Made by a program: the position numbers and the translations under genes. A stretch of 64,000 bases of DNA from contig NZ_JBHTMY010000001.1 in assembly GCF_042679565.1 (NCBI RefSeq), forward strand, positions 353,899 to 417,898. The letters run 5' to 3'. The notes under the pieces were generated by a model. It did not search any database and was not told where the DNA came from. It worked only from the letters and a program-made list of their open reading frames with translations. Shown in pieces: positions 26,324 to 35,100 of the stretch (the first letter of the stretch is position 1; every line of letters starts with the position of its first letter). The stretch comes from Namhaeicola litoreus. Lineage in GTDB: Bacteria > Bacteroidota > Bacteroidia > Flavobacteriales > Flavobacteriaceae.

Positions 26324-26509
26324 TTAATTTTTTCTATTCTTTATGCTTTTAATGGCATATATTATTCCAGCAGCCATCAATACAAAAAAACCTCCTGTTA
26401 TTGGAGTGTCGATTGGCGGTGGTGGCGGTGGTGGTCCTTGGGCAAAGACACTGTCAACAATAAAAAGTAGGGAAACGATGACAATGCTTCTCAAGTATTT
26501 TTTTTCCAT
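26324..26509 (-). CDS. Small proline-rich protein with C-terminal membrane sorting-like signal
   Basis: This 61-residue protein has a signal peptide (about 1-23, ending VFAQ), a seven-proline run followed by IDTPITGG, one TM helix (about 38-54) and a basic tail KSIKNRKN. The P-I-D/GG-TM-basic pattern resembles the short C-terminal sorting signals called PID-CTERM in Bacteroidota, where almost the whole protein is the signal. It could be a tiny processed or membrane peptide. Direct convergence with ribE and a plausible ATG support reality; function unknown. Confidence 0.65.
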   Translation of the reverse strand: MEKKYLRSIVIVSLLFIVDSVFAQGPPPPPPPIDTPITGGFFVLMAAGIIYAIKSIKNRKN

Positions 26510-26804
26510 ACAAATTCAGTTAGTTGCAAATGAAATAAAAACATTTACGGTGCAAATATATAAAAACGTTTTTTAAAAAACTTAACTTCAACTTAAATAT
26601 AATTTATTCCTAAGAAACAGTTCGAGTAAAAGCCCGCAATTTCTTTAAAAAACAAAGTTAAATTCATTTTTTTAAACTTTCAAGTATTTTGACGTACATT
26701 TTAACTTTTGAATCACTTATTTTTGTTAAAAGCATTGGATTTAATTAATCTTCAAAATTTGCAAAAAAAATTAAGTAAAACTTTGTTCTCAAATATGTTT
26801 AAAT
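26510..26804. other. AT-rich gap without a recognised gene
   Basis: About 295 bp between the small sorting-like gene and the tRNA terminator. It is very AT-rich with A- and T-runs on both strands and no open frame with family similarity. I see no exact TAnnTTTG promoter with a TTG partner. It may hold the promoter of the small gene, but nothing specific can be supported. Confidence 0.4.
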
Positions 26805-26840
26805 AAAAAAAGCTCATGTTTCATTACGAAAACAGGAGCC
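26805..26840 (-). terminator. Intrinsic terminator after the CAU tRNA
   Basis: On the - strand GCTCCTGTTT pairs with AAACATGAGC (one mismatch) around an 8-nt loop, and is followed by seven T. It lies 15 bp after the tRNA. Confidence 0.8.
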
Positions 26841-26854
26841 TTTTATTTCTTTTG

Positions 26855-26928
26855 TGGACCCACCTGGGCTCGAACCAGGGACCACCTGATTATGAGTCAG
26901 GTGCTCTAACCAACTGAGCTATGGGTCC
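26855..26928 (-). tRNA. tRNA with CAU anticodon (elongator Met or lysidine-type Ile2)
   Basis: The 74-nt - strand sequence folds with acceptor GGACCCA/TGGGTCC, D arm AGCTCAGTTGGTTAGAGC, anticodon stem CCTGA/TCAGG with loop CTCATAA (anticodon CAU), and T arm CCTGG-TTCGAGC-CCAGG. The discriminator is A and CCA is not encoded. A CAU anticodon may read AUG, or AUA after TilS lysidine modification. The acceptor starts with a normal G-C pair, so it is not an initiator tRNA. I cannot separate Met from Ile2 by eye. Confidence 0.93.
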
Positions 26929-27022
26929 AAAATTGGTGTGCAATATTACTATTTTTTTTAATCTTGAACAAGGACAAATTAATTTATTATTTTTACCCAA
27001 TCAACTTATAAAATCAAACTTT

Positions 27023-27616
27023 ATGAACAACAAAACTATTTTTACAATTTTGTTTATTTTGACTTCTTTCGTTACTTACAGTCAAAAAAAGGTAATCCCA
27101 AACAATCCAAATTATCAATACCAATCTGGAAATGATCAAAATACGCAAACTACCATTATTCGCCAAGCACCAACTTTTGAACCCAGCTGGACTTTTGGAG
27201 GAAATTTCGGATTTTCGTTTTGGAATGGCGGAACAGATCTTTTAATTGCCCCAAGGGCTTATTATCACGTTTCACCGCGATTCTGGATAGGTCCTGGTCT
27301 AATTTACAATTACTCTAGTTACGATACCAGAAACTATGATTACAGCTACAACGCTTTTGGGGGAAGCTTAACTGGCCTTTATAGACCAGCTCCATTCGTG
27401 CAATTGTCTGCAGAATTTCAAGAATTATATACGGATAGAAGTTTTGAATACCTAAATACTAAATCCGATGACTCATATTGGAATTCAGCTTTATATCTTG
27501 GAGCTTCATTCGTTTCAGGTCATTTCGCATTCGGGTTTCAATACGATGTTTTATATGATGAAGGAAAAAGTCCTTATTCATCAGCATGGACACCTGTCAT
27601 CAGCTTTTATTTCTAA
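27023..27616 (+). CDS. Outer-membrane beta-barrel protein
   Basis: This 197-residue protein has a signal peptide (about 1-19, ending VTYSQ), an Asn/Gln-rich linker (about 22-50), and amphipathic beta strands with GGNFGFSF, FWIGPGLIYNYSSY, GGSLTGLYRPAP and a C-terminal strand ending in aromatic residues (TPVISFYF), typical of small outer-membrane barrels. The ATG at 27023 is the only sensible start; a longer frame would run into the tRNA. The last 17 bp overlap the convergent unknown gene. Confidence 0.8.
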   Translation: MNNKTIFTILFILTSFVTYSQKKVIPNNPNYQYQSGNDQNTQTTIIRQAPTFEPSWTFGGNFGFSFWNGGTDLLIAPRAYYHVSPRFWIGPGLIYNYSSYDTRNYDYSYNAFGGSLTGLYRPAPFVQLSAEFQELYTDRSFEYLNTKSDDSYWNSALYLGASFVSGHFAFGFQYDVLYDEGKSPYSSAWTPVISFYF

Positions 27617-27944
27617 AATATACTTTCAAAAACTCTTTACTTAAAATGAAATAGACCAACTTTTCATTTAGTTGGTCTATTTTCGTAAAGGCTTTTCTTA
27701 TTTCCGATTCAGGCACATCAATTCGATATAGTAAGTTCATCAAACCTTGAACGTTTTTATCAAGGCATTTCTTAACAAAACTTCTCAATAATTGAATGAG
27801 TTCATGAGCTGATAAACCTTGGTCTATTTGAAAATCATTTCCTGAGAGTTGAAAGTCTTTGTTTAATTGCAATATTATATTTTCAAGCAAATCACTATCT
27901 CCAGAAGTGATAAACTTATCCATAGAAAACTTCACCGGTTTCAT
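27600..27944 (-). CDS. Unknown protein coupled to polyprenyl synthetase
   Basis: This 114-residue protein is mostly helical and charged, without signal peptide, TM helix or recognised motif. It begins in a TGATG overlap with the upstream polyprenyl synthetase, so the two are translationally coupled. The N-terminal part is polar (SGDSDLLENIILQLNKDF), and the middle has RSFVKKCLDKNVQGLMNLLYRID. A role tied to isoprenoid synthesis, or a general helper, is only suggested by coupling. Its end overlaps the convergent barrel gene by 17 bp. Confidence 0.7.
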   Translation of the reverse strand: MKPVKFSMDKFITSGDSDLLENIILQLNKDFQLSGNDFQIDQGLSAHELIQLLRSFVKKCLDKNVQGLMNLLYRIDVPESEIRKAFTKIDQLNEKLVYFILSKEFLKVYFRNKS

Positions 27945-28918
27945 CAGATCTTTCTCCCCATTAAATATTGCCCAAAACTATTCAAAATTAATTTTTTCTC
28001 ACTTGGCATTTTCATATCTTCTAAATACTCAAAGGCCTTTTTTGTATAAAAATCTATTTCATTTTTTAATAAAACATCTGCTTTATATTTTTTAAATAAA
28101 TCTTTTACCCATTTAATTCTTTCGATCTCATTTTCGTTAGTTGAATTGGCACTCAAAAGTTTAAGTTTTTCTTCCGGTGTACAAGCCTCTAATGTTTTTA
28201 ACATCAAAAAAGTTTTCTTACCCTCTACTATATCACCGCCTATCGTTTTTCCAAAAGATTCATCACCAAAGCTATCTAAAAAGTCATCTTGAAGCTGGAA
28301 TGCAATGCCTAATGCCAACCCAAATTCATAAATGAGATTAGCCTCTTTATCTTTGGCATTTGACACAATGGCCCCCATTTTTAAAGCACTTCCAATCAAA
28401 ACCCCTGTTTTTAGCGAAATCATTTTATAATATTCTGAAAGTGAGACTCCATTTGATTTTTCAAAATCCATATCCATTTGCTGTCCTTCGCAAACTTTAA
28501 GGGCTGTTTCATTAAATAGTTTGATAATTTTCTTGAAAGATTCTCCTTCATAAAACTCAAAATATTGGTTAGCCATAACCATGAGCGCATCACCTGAAAG
28601 TATTCCTGTATTCACATCCCACTTCACATGTACCGTTTGCTTTCCTCGTCTCAAGTCAGCATTATCCATAATATCATCATGGATCAAAGTAAAGTTATGA
28701 AACATTTCCACAGCTAAAGCAGCTGGCAAAGCACTGTTAATATCCCCTTTAAACACATCACAGCCCATCATAGTCAGTACTGGTCGTAATCTTTTTCCAC
28801 CAATACTCATGATATACCAAATAGGATCGTAAAGGTTTCTAGGCTCTAAATTTTGCTCATTTTCTATAATTGATTCGAGATATTTTTCGAAAACTTTTTG
28901 ATAAGTAGAAATTTCCAA
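27944..28918 (-). CDS. Polyprenyl synthetase (trans-isoprenyl diphosphate synthase)
   Basis: This 324-residue enzyme extends allylic diphosphates with isopentenyl diphosphate, giving quinone side chains or other prenyl chains. Both aspartate-rich motifs are present: HDDIMDNADLRRG (DDxxD, about 85) and QLQDDFLDSFGD (about 210), plus GGKRLRP near 40. Chain length cannot be read reliably. The start is TTG at 28918; no ATG lies near the expected N-terminus. The divergent TetR operon begins 109 bp away. Confidence 0.9.
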   Translation of the reverse strand: MEISTYQKVFEKYLESIIENEQNLEPRNLYDPIWYIMSIGGKRLRPVLTMMGCDVFKGDINSALPAALAVEMFHNFTLIHDDIMDNADLRRGKQTVHVKWDVNTGILSGDALMVMANQYFEFYEGESFKKIIKLFNETALKVCEGQQMDMDFEKSNGVSLSEYYKMISLKTGVLIGSALKMGAIVSNAKDKEANLIYEFGLALGIAFQLQDDFLDSFGDESFGKTIGGDIVEGKKTFLMLKTLEACTPEEKLKLLSANSTNENEIERIKWVKDLFKKYKADVLLKNEIDFYTKKAFEYLEDMKMPSEKKLILNSFGQYLMGRKI

Positions 28919-28950
28919 TACTTCAGTTTTATAAATTGTTTTTAACCTTT

Positions 28951-28958
28951 CAAAGATA
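28951..28958 (-). promoter_or_regulatory. Candidate -7 element of polyprenyl synthetase gene
   Basis: On the - strand this is TATCTTTG (TAnnTTTG), giving a leader of about 27 nt. It lies 20 bp from the palindrome at 28979-29008, so the adjacent TetR could also affect this gene. Confidence 0.45.
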
Positions 28959-28978
28959 ATATTATCTCAACAATACTT

Positions 28979-29008
28979 AGGAAACTTTTTTTGTTTTGTA
29001 AGTTTCCT
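28979..29008. promoter_or_regulatory. Candidate TetR operator (perfect 9-bp palindrome)
   Basis: AGGAAACTT (28979-28987) and AAGTTTCCT (29000-29008) are perfect inverted repeats with 12 bp between. They lie across the -33 and spacer region of the tetR promoter. TetR-family repressors bind such palindromes at their own promoters, so this is the best operator candidate for the efflux operon. Confidence 0.65.
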
Positions 29009-29022
29009 TTTGTTTATATTTG
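28990..29022 (+). promoter_or_regulatory. Promoter of the TetR-TolC-HlyD-RND operon
   Basis: TTTG at 28990-28993 and TATATTTG at 29015-29022 are separated by 21 bp, a good Bacteroidota promoter. The -7 element ends only 5 bp before the ATG at 29028, so the transcript may be leaderless. A palindrome overlaps the promoter. Confidence 0.7.
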
Positions 29023-29027
29023 CACCC

Positions 29028-29621
29028 ATGAAAAATTCAATCATTCATAAGTCGGCAGAATTATTTCTGAAGTATGGTTTCAAAAGTGTTACTATGGATG
29101 ATATTGCCACAGAACTTGGCATGTCTAAAAAAACAATTTATACCTATTTTGAAACAAAGACAAAATTAGTTTCAGAAACAGCTCTTCATATTTTCATGGA
29201 AATAGAAAATAGTATTACCAAAACCTGTTTAGCGGGATTTTCACCAATACAGGAAATTTATGAAATTAAAACAAATGTCATGAGACAATTGTACAATGAA
29301 CAATCTTATCCCATGTATCAGCTGCAAAAATATTATCCCAAAATTTTTAATACAATTAAAGCCAAACAATTTGAAATGTTGCAAAGTTGTGTTGTGACAA
29401 ATTTGAAAAATGGTATTGAACAAGGTTTTTATCGAAAGAATTTAGATGTCAATTTTATTAGTCGATTATATTTTAACGGCATACTTGGTATAAAAAATGT
29501 AGAGCTTTTTCCTTCAGAAGAATTTACATCAACTTATTTAATCGATAATTACCTAGACTATCACTTACGAGCTATTACTACAGAAAAAGGACTTAATACA
29601 CTAATTGAAATACAAAAATGA
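29028..29621 (+). CDS. TetR/AcrR-family transcriptional regulator
   Basis: This 197-residue protein has the N-terminal TetR helix-turn-helix (about 5-50: GFKSVTMDDIATELGMSKKT and IYTYFETKTKLV) and a helical ligand-binding domain. It is the first gene of an efflux operon and overlaps the TolC gene by ATGA, so it most likely represses its own operon until a substrate binds. The ATG at 29028 is chosen since the upstream alternative (29010) would lie within the promoter. A perfect palindrome at 28979-29008 is the probable binding site. Confidence 0.93.
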   Translation: MKNSIIHKSAELFLKYGFKSVTMDDIATELGMSKKTIYTYFETKTKLVSETALHIFMEIENSITKTCLAGFSPIQEIYEIKTNVMRQLYNEQSYPMYQLQKYYPKIFNTIKAKQFEMLQSCVVTNLKNGIEQGFYRKNLDVNFISRLYFNGILGIKNVELFPSEEFTSTYLIDNYLDYHLRAITTEKGLNTLIEIQK

Positions 29622-30961
29622 AAAAAATCATCACCCTATCCTTATTCTTCCAAATGGTTCTAATCCATGCCCAAGAGATTGCTTATTCATTTACACTAGA
29701 TGAGGCAATTGCCTATGCCATGAATAACAACTATACCGTAAGATTGGCAGATTTAGACATAGAAGAAGCTGAACAAAGAAAATGGGAAACAACAGCTATG
29801 GGTTTACCTCATATTGACGGAAAAGTAGATTATTCAAATTTTTTAAAGCAAGCAGTAACTTTAATCCCCAGCGAAATCGTTGGTGGCACTCCAGGAGAAT
29901 ATGAGACCGTCATTTTTGGAACCAAACAAAACTTAAATGCCACCGTCACTCTAAACCAACTTCTCTTTGATGGATCTTATTTAGTTGGATTACAATCTGC
30001 CAAAACTTATTTAAAAATATCAGCCCTAGCCAAAGAAAAAACAAATCAATCTGTAAGAGAGGCAGTTATAAATTCTTATGGTGATGTATTGATTGCAGAA
30101 GAAACCATTGAGATTTTAGAAAATAACAAGAAAATACTACAGAAGAATCTAAATGAAACGAAAATAATTTTCGAAAATGGATTTACAGAAGAACAGGATG
30201 TTGAGCAACAACAAATAACCTTGTCTAATATAGAAAATGAACTTAACAAAGCGATAAGGTATTTGTCCATCGCAAAGCAAATGTTTAATATAACTTTAGG
30301 TATTCCTGTAACCCAAGAAGTCATTTTAACTGAAGATTTAGAATCTTTAGGGTTGAGAAGCACAGATCTTGCCTTACTCACCACGCAATTCGATTTAGAA
30401 AATCATATTGATTATCAAATTGCGGATAATGAATTAACTACCAATGAGTTAAAAGTGAAATACGAAAAATCTAAGGCTTTACCTTCTTTAAACGCTTTCC
30501 TAAACTATTCGGCCTTTGCCAATAATGACAACAATATATTCTTTGAAAACGACGGAAACTGGTTCGATTCTTCTCTGTTTGGAGTTAGCTTAAAGCTTCC
30601 TATTTTTAGTAGTTTAGAAAGATCGTCAAGAACGCAACAAGCCAAAATAAACTTATTACAATCTCAAATATCACTAGATGAGACGGCACAAAAACTTCAG
30701 CTACAGGTAGATACCGCTAAAAATAAATATCAATTTTCTTTGGACCAGTTTCAAACAACAAAACAAAATCTTGTGCTGGCAGAAAGAATTGCAAACAAAG
30801 AACAAATCAAATTTTTTGAAGGTTTAAGTACAAGTTTTAACCTCGCCAATGCGCAGAATCAATTATTTAATACCCAACAATCTTATTTACAAGCCATTTT
30901 TGGAATCATACAATCTAAAGTTGAGTTGGAAAATGCGCTAAATAATTTTAACAATTACTAA
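29618..30961 (+). CDS. TolC-family outer-membrane efflux protein
   Basis: This 447-residue protein has a signal peptide (about 1-18, ending IHAQ) and the duplicated TolC organisation with long coiled-coil helices (about 135-225 and 340-440) and the LDEAIAYAMNNNYTVRLADL entry motif. It forms the outer-membrane exit duct of the tripartite pump encoded by the next two genes. It overlaps tetR (ATGA) and the adaptor gene (TAATG). Confidence 0.93.
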   Translation: MKKIITLSLFFQMVLIHAQEIAYSFTLDEAIAYAMNNNYTVRLADLDIEEAEQRKWETTAMGLPHIDGKVDYSNFLKQAVTLIPSEIVGGTPGEYETVIFGTKQNLNATVTLNQLLFDGSYLVGLQSAKTYLKISALAKEKTNQSVREAVINSYGDVLIAEETIEILENNKKILQKNLNETKIIFENGFTEEQDVEQQQITLSNIENELNKAIRYLSIAKQMFNITLGIPVTQEVILTEDLESLGLRSTDLALLTTQFDLENHIDYQIADNELTTNELKVKYEKSKALPSLNAFLNYSAFANNDNNIFFENDGNWFDSSLFGVSLKLPIFSSLERSSRTQQAKINLLQSQISLDETAQKLQLQVDTAKNKYQFSLDQFQTTKQNLVLAERIANKEQIKFFEGLSTSFNLANAQNQLFNTQQSYLQAIFGIIQSKVELENALNNFNNY

Positions 30962-32163
30962 TGAAAACGAATTATCTAATTATAACGTCCTCCATGAAAA
31001 ATTCATTAATCCTCATCACATTTATGCTAATTTTAAGTTCTTGTGGTGAAAAATCAGAGCTTTCTGTTGAAGAAGTGATTTCAACCGGTGATCTCGAAAA
31101 AATAAGAAATCAAAGAACTAACTTAGAAGCAACTTATCACCAACTTTCTGAGCAGATCAAATTACTCGATGAAGCCATTCAGAAATTAGACACCACCGCT
31201 AAGTTACCTTTGGTTACAACCCTTTCTGTGGTAAAGCAAAATTTCACACATTATGTTGAGTTACAAGGGAGTGTAAAAACAAAAGAAAATATCATCATTT
31301 ATCCTGAAATAGCTGGTATTTTGAAAGAAATAACCGTGAAAGAAGGACAACAAGTTAATAAAGGCAAATTACTCGCAATTATTGATGATGGCGGTATGGC
31401 ACAACAGGTTTCACAAATGGAAATTCAGGTTGATCTAAGCAAAACAACATTTGAAAGACAAGAAAGGCTTTGGAATCAAAAGATTGGAAGCGAAATGGAA
31501 TATCTTCAATCAAAATCAAATTATGAAGCACAGAAGAAATCATTGGAACAGATGAAAATTCAATTGAGTAAGACAAGGATTACTGCTCCATTTTCTGGGG
31601 TAATTGATGATCTAATGACAGAAGAAGGAAGTTTAGTTTCCCCAGGACAATCACCACTTTTTAGAATTGTCAATCTTAAAAACATGTATATAGAGGCTGA
31701 TGTTCCTGAAAGTTATGTGAATGACATTGTTAAAGATAAACGAGTTGATGTAGAATTTCCTGCATTGGGAAAGAGTATGGAGACAAGCGTAAGACAAGCC
31801 GGAAATTTCATCAATCCCGCAAATAGAACATTTAAAGTTGAAATTGCCGTTCCTAATACAGAAAAGCACATCAAACCAAATTTAACAGCTCGCTTAAAAA
31901 TTAATGATTACAGTAGTGAAAGTGCAATTTTGATTCCTCAAAGTTTAATTACAGAGAATGCCGAAGGGCAACAATACATCTATATAGTAAAAAATAAAAA
32001 TGATAACAACGAGGCCTTAGCGGAAAAAACATTTATTACAACTGGTAAGACGCAGGGCGATTTAATTGAAGTCTTAAGTGGCTTAGATAGTGGAAATGAA
32101 ATCATCAAAGAAGGGGCAAGAAGCGTACGAGAAGGTCAACATGTTAAAATTTTGGAACAGTAA
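30961..32163 (+). CDS. RND efflux periplasmic adaptor (HlyD/MFP family)
   Basis: This 400-residue adaptor links the inner-membrane pump to TolC. It has a lipoprotein-type signal (LILSSC), a coiled-coil segment before the barrel (about 40-75), a biotinyl-lipoyl-like domain with EIAGILKEITVKEGQQVNKG, a hairpin (about 150-200), and a second lipoyl half with TRITAPFSGVIDD. The first ATG overlaps the tolC stop (TAATG); an ATG at 30994 would give a more canonical lipoprotein signal and is a serious alternative. The RND gene starts 3 bp later. Confidence 0.92.
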   Translation: MKTNYLIITSSMKNSLILITFMLILSSCGEKSELSVEEVISTGDLEKIRNQRTNLEATYHQLSEQIKLLDEAIQKLDTTAKLPLVTTLSVVKQNFTHYVELQGSVKTKENIIIYPEIAGILKEITVKEGQQVNKGKLLAIIDDGGMAQQVSQMEIQVDLSKTTFERQERLWNQKIGSEMEYLQSKSNYEAQKKSLEQMKIQLSKTRITAPFSGVIDDLMTEEGSLVSPGQSPLFRIVNLKNMYIEADVPESYVNDIVKDKRVDVEFPALGKSMETSVRQAGNFINPANRTFKVEIAVPNTEKHIKPNLTARLKINDYSSESAILIPQSLITENAEGQQYIYIVKNKNDNNEALAEKTFITTGKTQGDLIEVLSGLDSGNEIIKEGARSVREGQHVKILEQ

Positions 32164-32166
32164 ACC

Positions 32167-35100
32167 ATGGCAGATCAGAAGAAAATTATAGACAAAGAAT
32201 TTGGCCTGTCATCATGGGCAATTCACAACAAAACAACCATATACGTGGTCATTTTTGTTATTCTAATGATGGGCATATCAGCATATTACAGCATGCCACG
32301 AGAAAGTTTTCCCGAAATTAAAGAAACGAAAATTTATGTGAGTTCTATCTATCCTGGAAATACAGCTGAAGACATAGAAAAACTTATTACAGATCCTCTT
32401 GAAGAACAACTCAAGACAGTGAGTAATGTGGTAGAAATTACCTCGACTTCTCAAGAAGATGTTTCTATGATAGTTGTAGAATTTGATGAGAATATTACTG
32501 TAGACCAGGCATTACAAAAAGTAAAAGACGAAATTGATTCTGAAACAGCAAATGAAGATTGGCCCACTTTTAATGGAGCAAAAGTTGAACCATCTGTCTT
32601 TAATTTGAGTTTATCAGAAGAAATGCCTATCATGAATATCAACATCTCTGGAGATTATCCCATTGATAAGCTAAAATTATTCGGAGAATACTTGCAAGAT
32701 GAAATCGAAAATCTAAATGAGATTAAGCAAGTTGATATTCGAGGCGCTCAAGAAAAAGAAGTTGAAGTAGCTGTAGATATTTATAAAATGATGGCAGCTA
32801 CGGTTAGTTTTGACGATATCATTGGTGCTATTAATAATGGAAATGTTACCATGTCTGCCGGAAATATTATCGCCAGCGGACAAAGAAGGACTATTAGAAT
32901 TGAAGGCGAAATAGAAAACCCTTCTGCACTAGACAATTTTGTAATCAAATCTGAGAATAACAATCCGGTGTACCTAAGAGATGTTGCAGTAGTAACCTTT
33001 AAGGACAAAGACCGAACAACCTATGCACGAGAATTTGGAGATCCCGTTGTAATGCTCGATGTAAAAAAACGAGCGGGGAAAAACATGGTTGAGGCTTCAG
33101 ATAAAATAAGAATTATTGTTGATGAAGCAAAAGAAAATCAGTTCCCAAAAGATTTACAAGTTCAAATTGCCAATGACCAATCCTCTGTAACAATTGGCCA
33201 GGTAGATGACCTTGTTAATAATATCATTTTTGGTGTATTACTTGTAGTAACTGTTTTAATGTTCTTCTTAGGATTTAAAAATGCTCTTTTTGTTGGTTTT
33301 GCAATACCCATGTCCATGTTCATGTCGCTTATGATTTTGAATATGCTGGGATACACTTTGAATACGATGATCCTTTTCGGTTTAATTATGGGATTGGGTA
33401 TGTTGGTGGATAACGGAATTGTCGTTGTAGAAAACGTATATCGACTCATGGATGAAGAGGGAATGACCAGAGTTGAGGCTGCCAAAAAAGGGATTGGAGA
33501 AATCGCATTTCCCATTATTATTTCTACCGCAACTACTGTTGCTGCATTTATCCCCTTGGGTCTGTGGCCAGGTGTAATGGGTGAATTCATGATTTTATTG
33601 CCAATTACCTTATCCGTTGTTTTAGGCTCGTCTTTAATTGTTGCCATTTTCTTTAATTCTGTCCTGGTTTCTCAGTTTATGACAGTAGAAGATGTCGATA
33701 TGCCCAAGAATAAAATCATTAGAATAACCGCAATTATGTCAGCCATTGGGTTATTAATTGTCGTTTTTGGTGGTGCCTACCGAGGTTTGGGTACAATTAT
33801 GATTGTAACCTCTATCTTACTCTGGATTTACAGGTTATTTTTAAGAAAATGGGCAAATTATTTTCAGGAACATATTTTAACCAAGTTTGAGAATTTTTAC
33901 GAGCGCCAGTTGAGAACCGCTCTCACGGGATGGAGGCCTTATTTGTTATCGATTGGCACATTGGTATTATTGATTATTTCATTTATCACATTTGGTATTT
34001 CTTTAGGAAGTCAAAGAACAAAAGTTGAGTTTTTCCCAGATAATAAACCAAATCAAATTATTGTTTATATCGAATATCCAGAAGGGACAGATATTGAGAA
34101 AACAAATGCAATTACAAAACAAATAGAAGAAAAAATTTATACTGTTTTAGAAGATGACCTGTACAGAGATGGCGACTATAATTTTATGGTAGAAAGCGCT
34201 GTCTCACAAGTTGGCGAAGGCTCCGGAAATCCTCAAACAGATGCTGGCCTGACTTCAGAAATGCCTCATAAAGGTAAAGTTACTGTTTCTATGCGCGAGT
34301 TTAAGTACAGAAAAGGACAAGATAGTGAGTTGTTGAGACAAAAAGTTCAAAAAGCACTTGTTGGAATTTATCCAGGTGTACTTATTTCTGTAGAAAAAGA
34401 TGCTAACGGACCACCGGTTGGACCGCCAATCAATATTGAAATTGAAGGAAATGATTATCAAGAATTAATTACGGTTGCTGAACAGATGAGGGACTATATT
34501 AACTCTAAAAACATTTCTGCCATAGATGAATTAAAGATTGATGTAAATAAAGATAAACCGACCATGCAGGTTTTGGTAGATCGTGAAAAGGCCGGAGAAC
34601 TGGGTGTAAGTGCAGGTCAGGTAGGTCAGCAACTTCGCAATTCAATTTTTGGAAGTAAAGCTGGTGTATTTAAAGAAGGTGGTGAAAGCTATGATATTTA
34701 TGTTCGTTTTGATGAAAATGACCGTTACAATACAAGCGCCATTTTCAATCAAAAAATTACGTTTAGAGATATGGCCTCTGGTAAAATTAGAGAAATTCCG
34801 GTTTCAGCCGTAGCTAAACAAAGTAATAGTTCTGGATTTAATGCTATAAAACATAAAGATGTTAAGAGAGTCGTTACACTTTATTCAGCGCTTTCACCCG
34901 GCTATACTGATGCGGCAGCAGCTGTTAAACAAATTCAGAACGAAATGAAATCCTTTGAAGGTATGCCGAAAGGAATTAAAATTGATTACACTGGCCAAAT
35001 TGAGGAACAAAATAAGCAAATGGCCTTCCTTATGGGTGCTTTCTTCTCCGGATTGGCATTGATTTTCTTTATTCTAATTTTTCAATTCAACTCGGTTTCA

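Noticed and set aside
26921..27022. Extended start of the outer-membrane barrel gene
   Set aside because: It would overlap the CAU tRNA gene and place 34 non-signal residues before a clear signal peptide.
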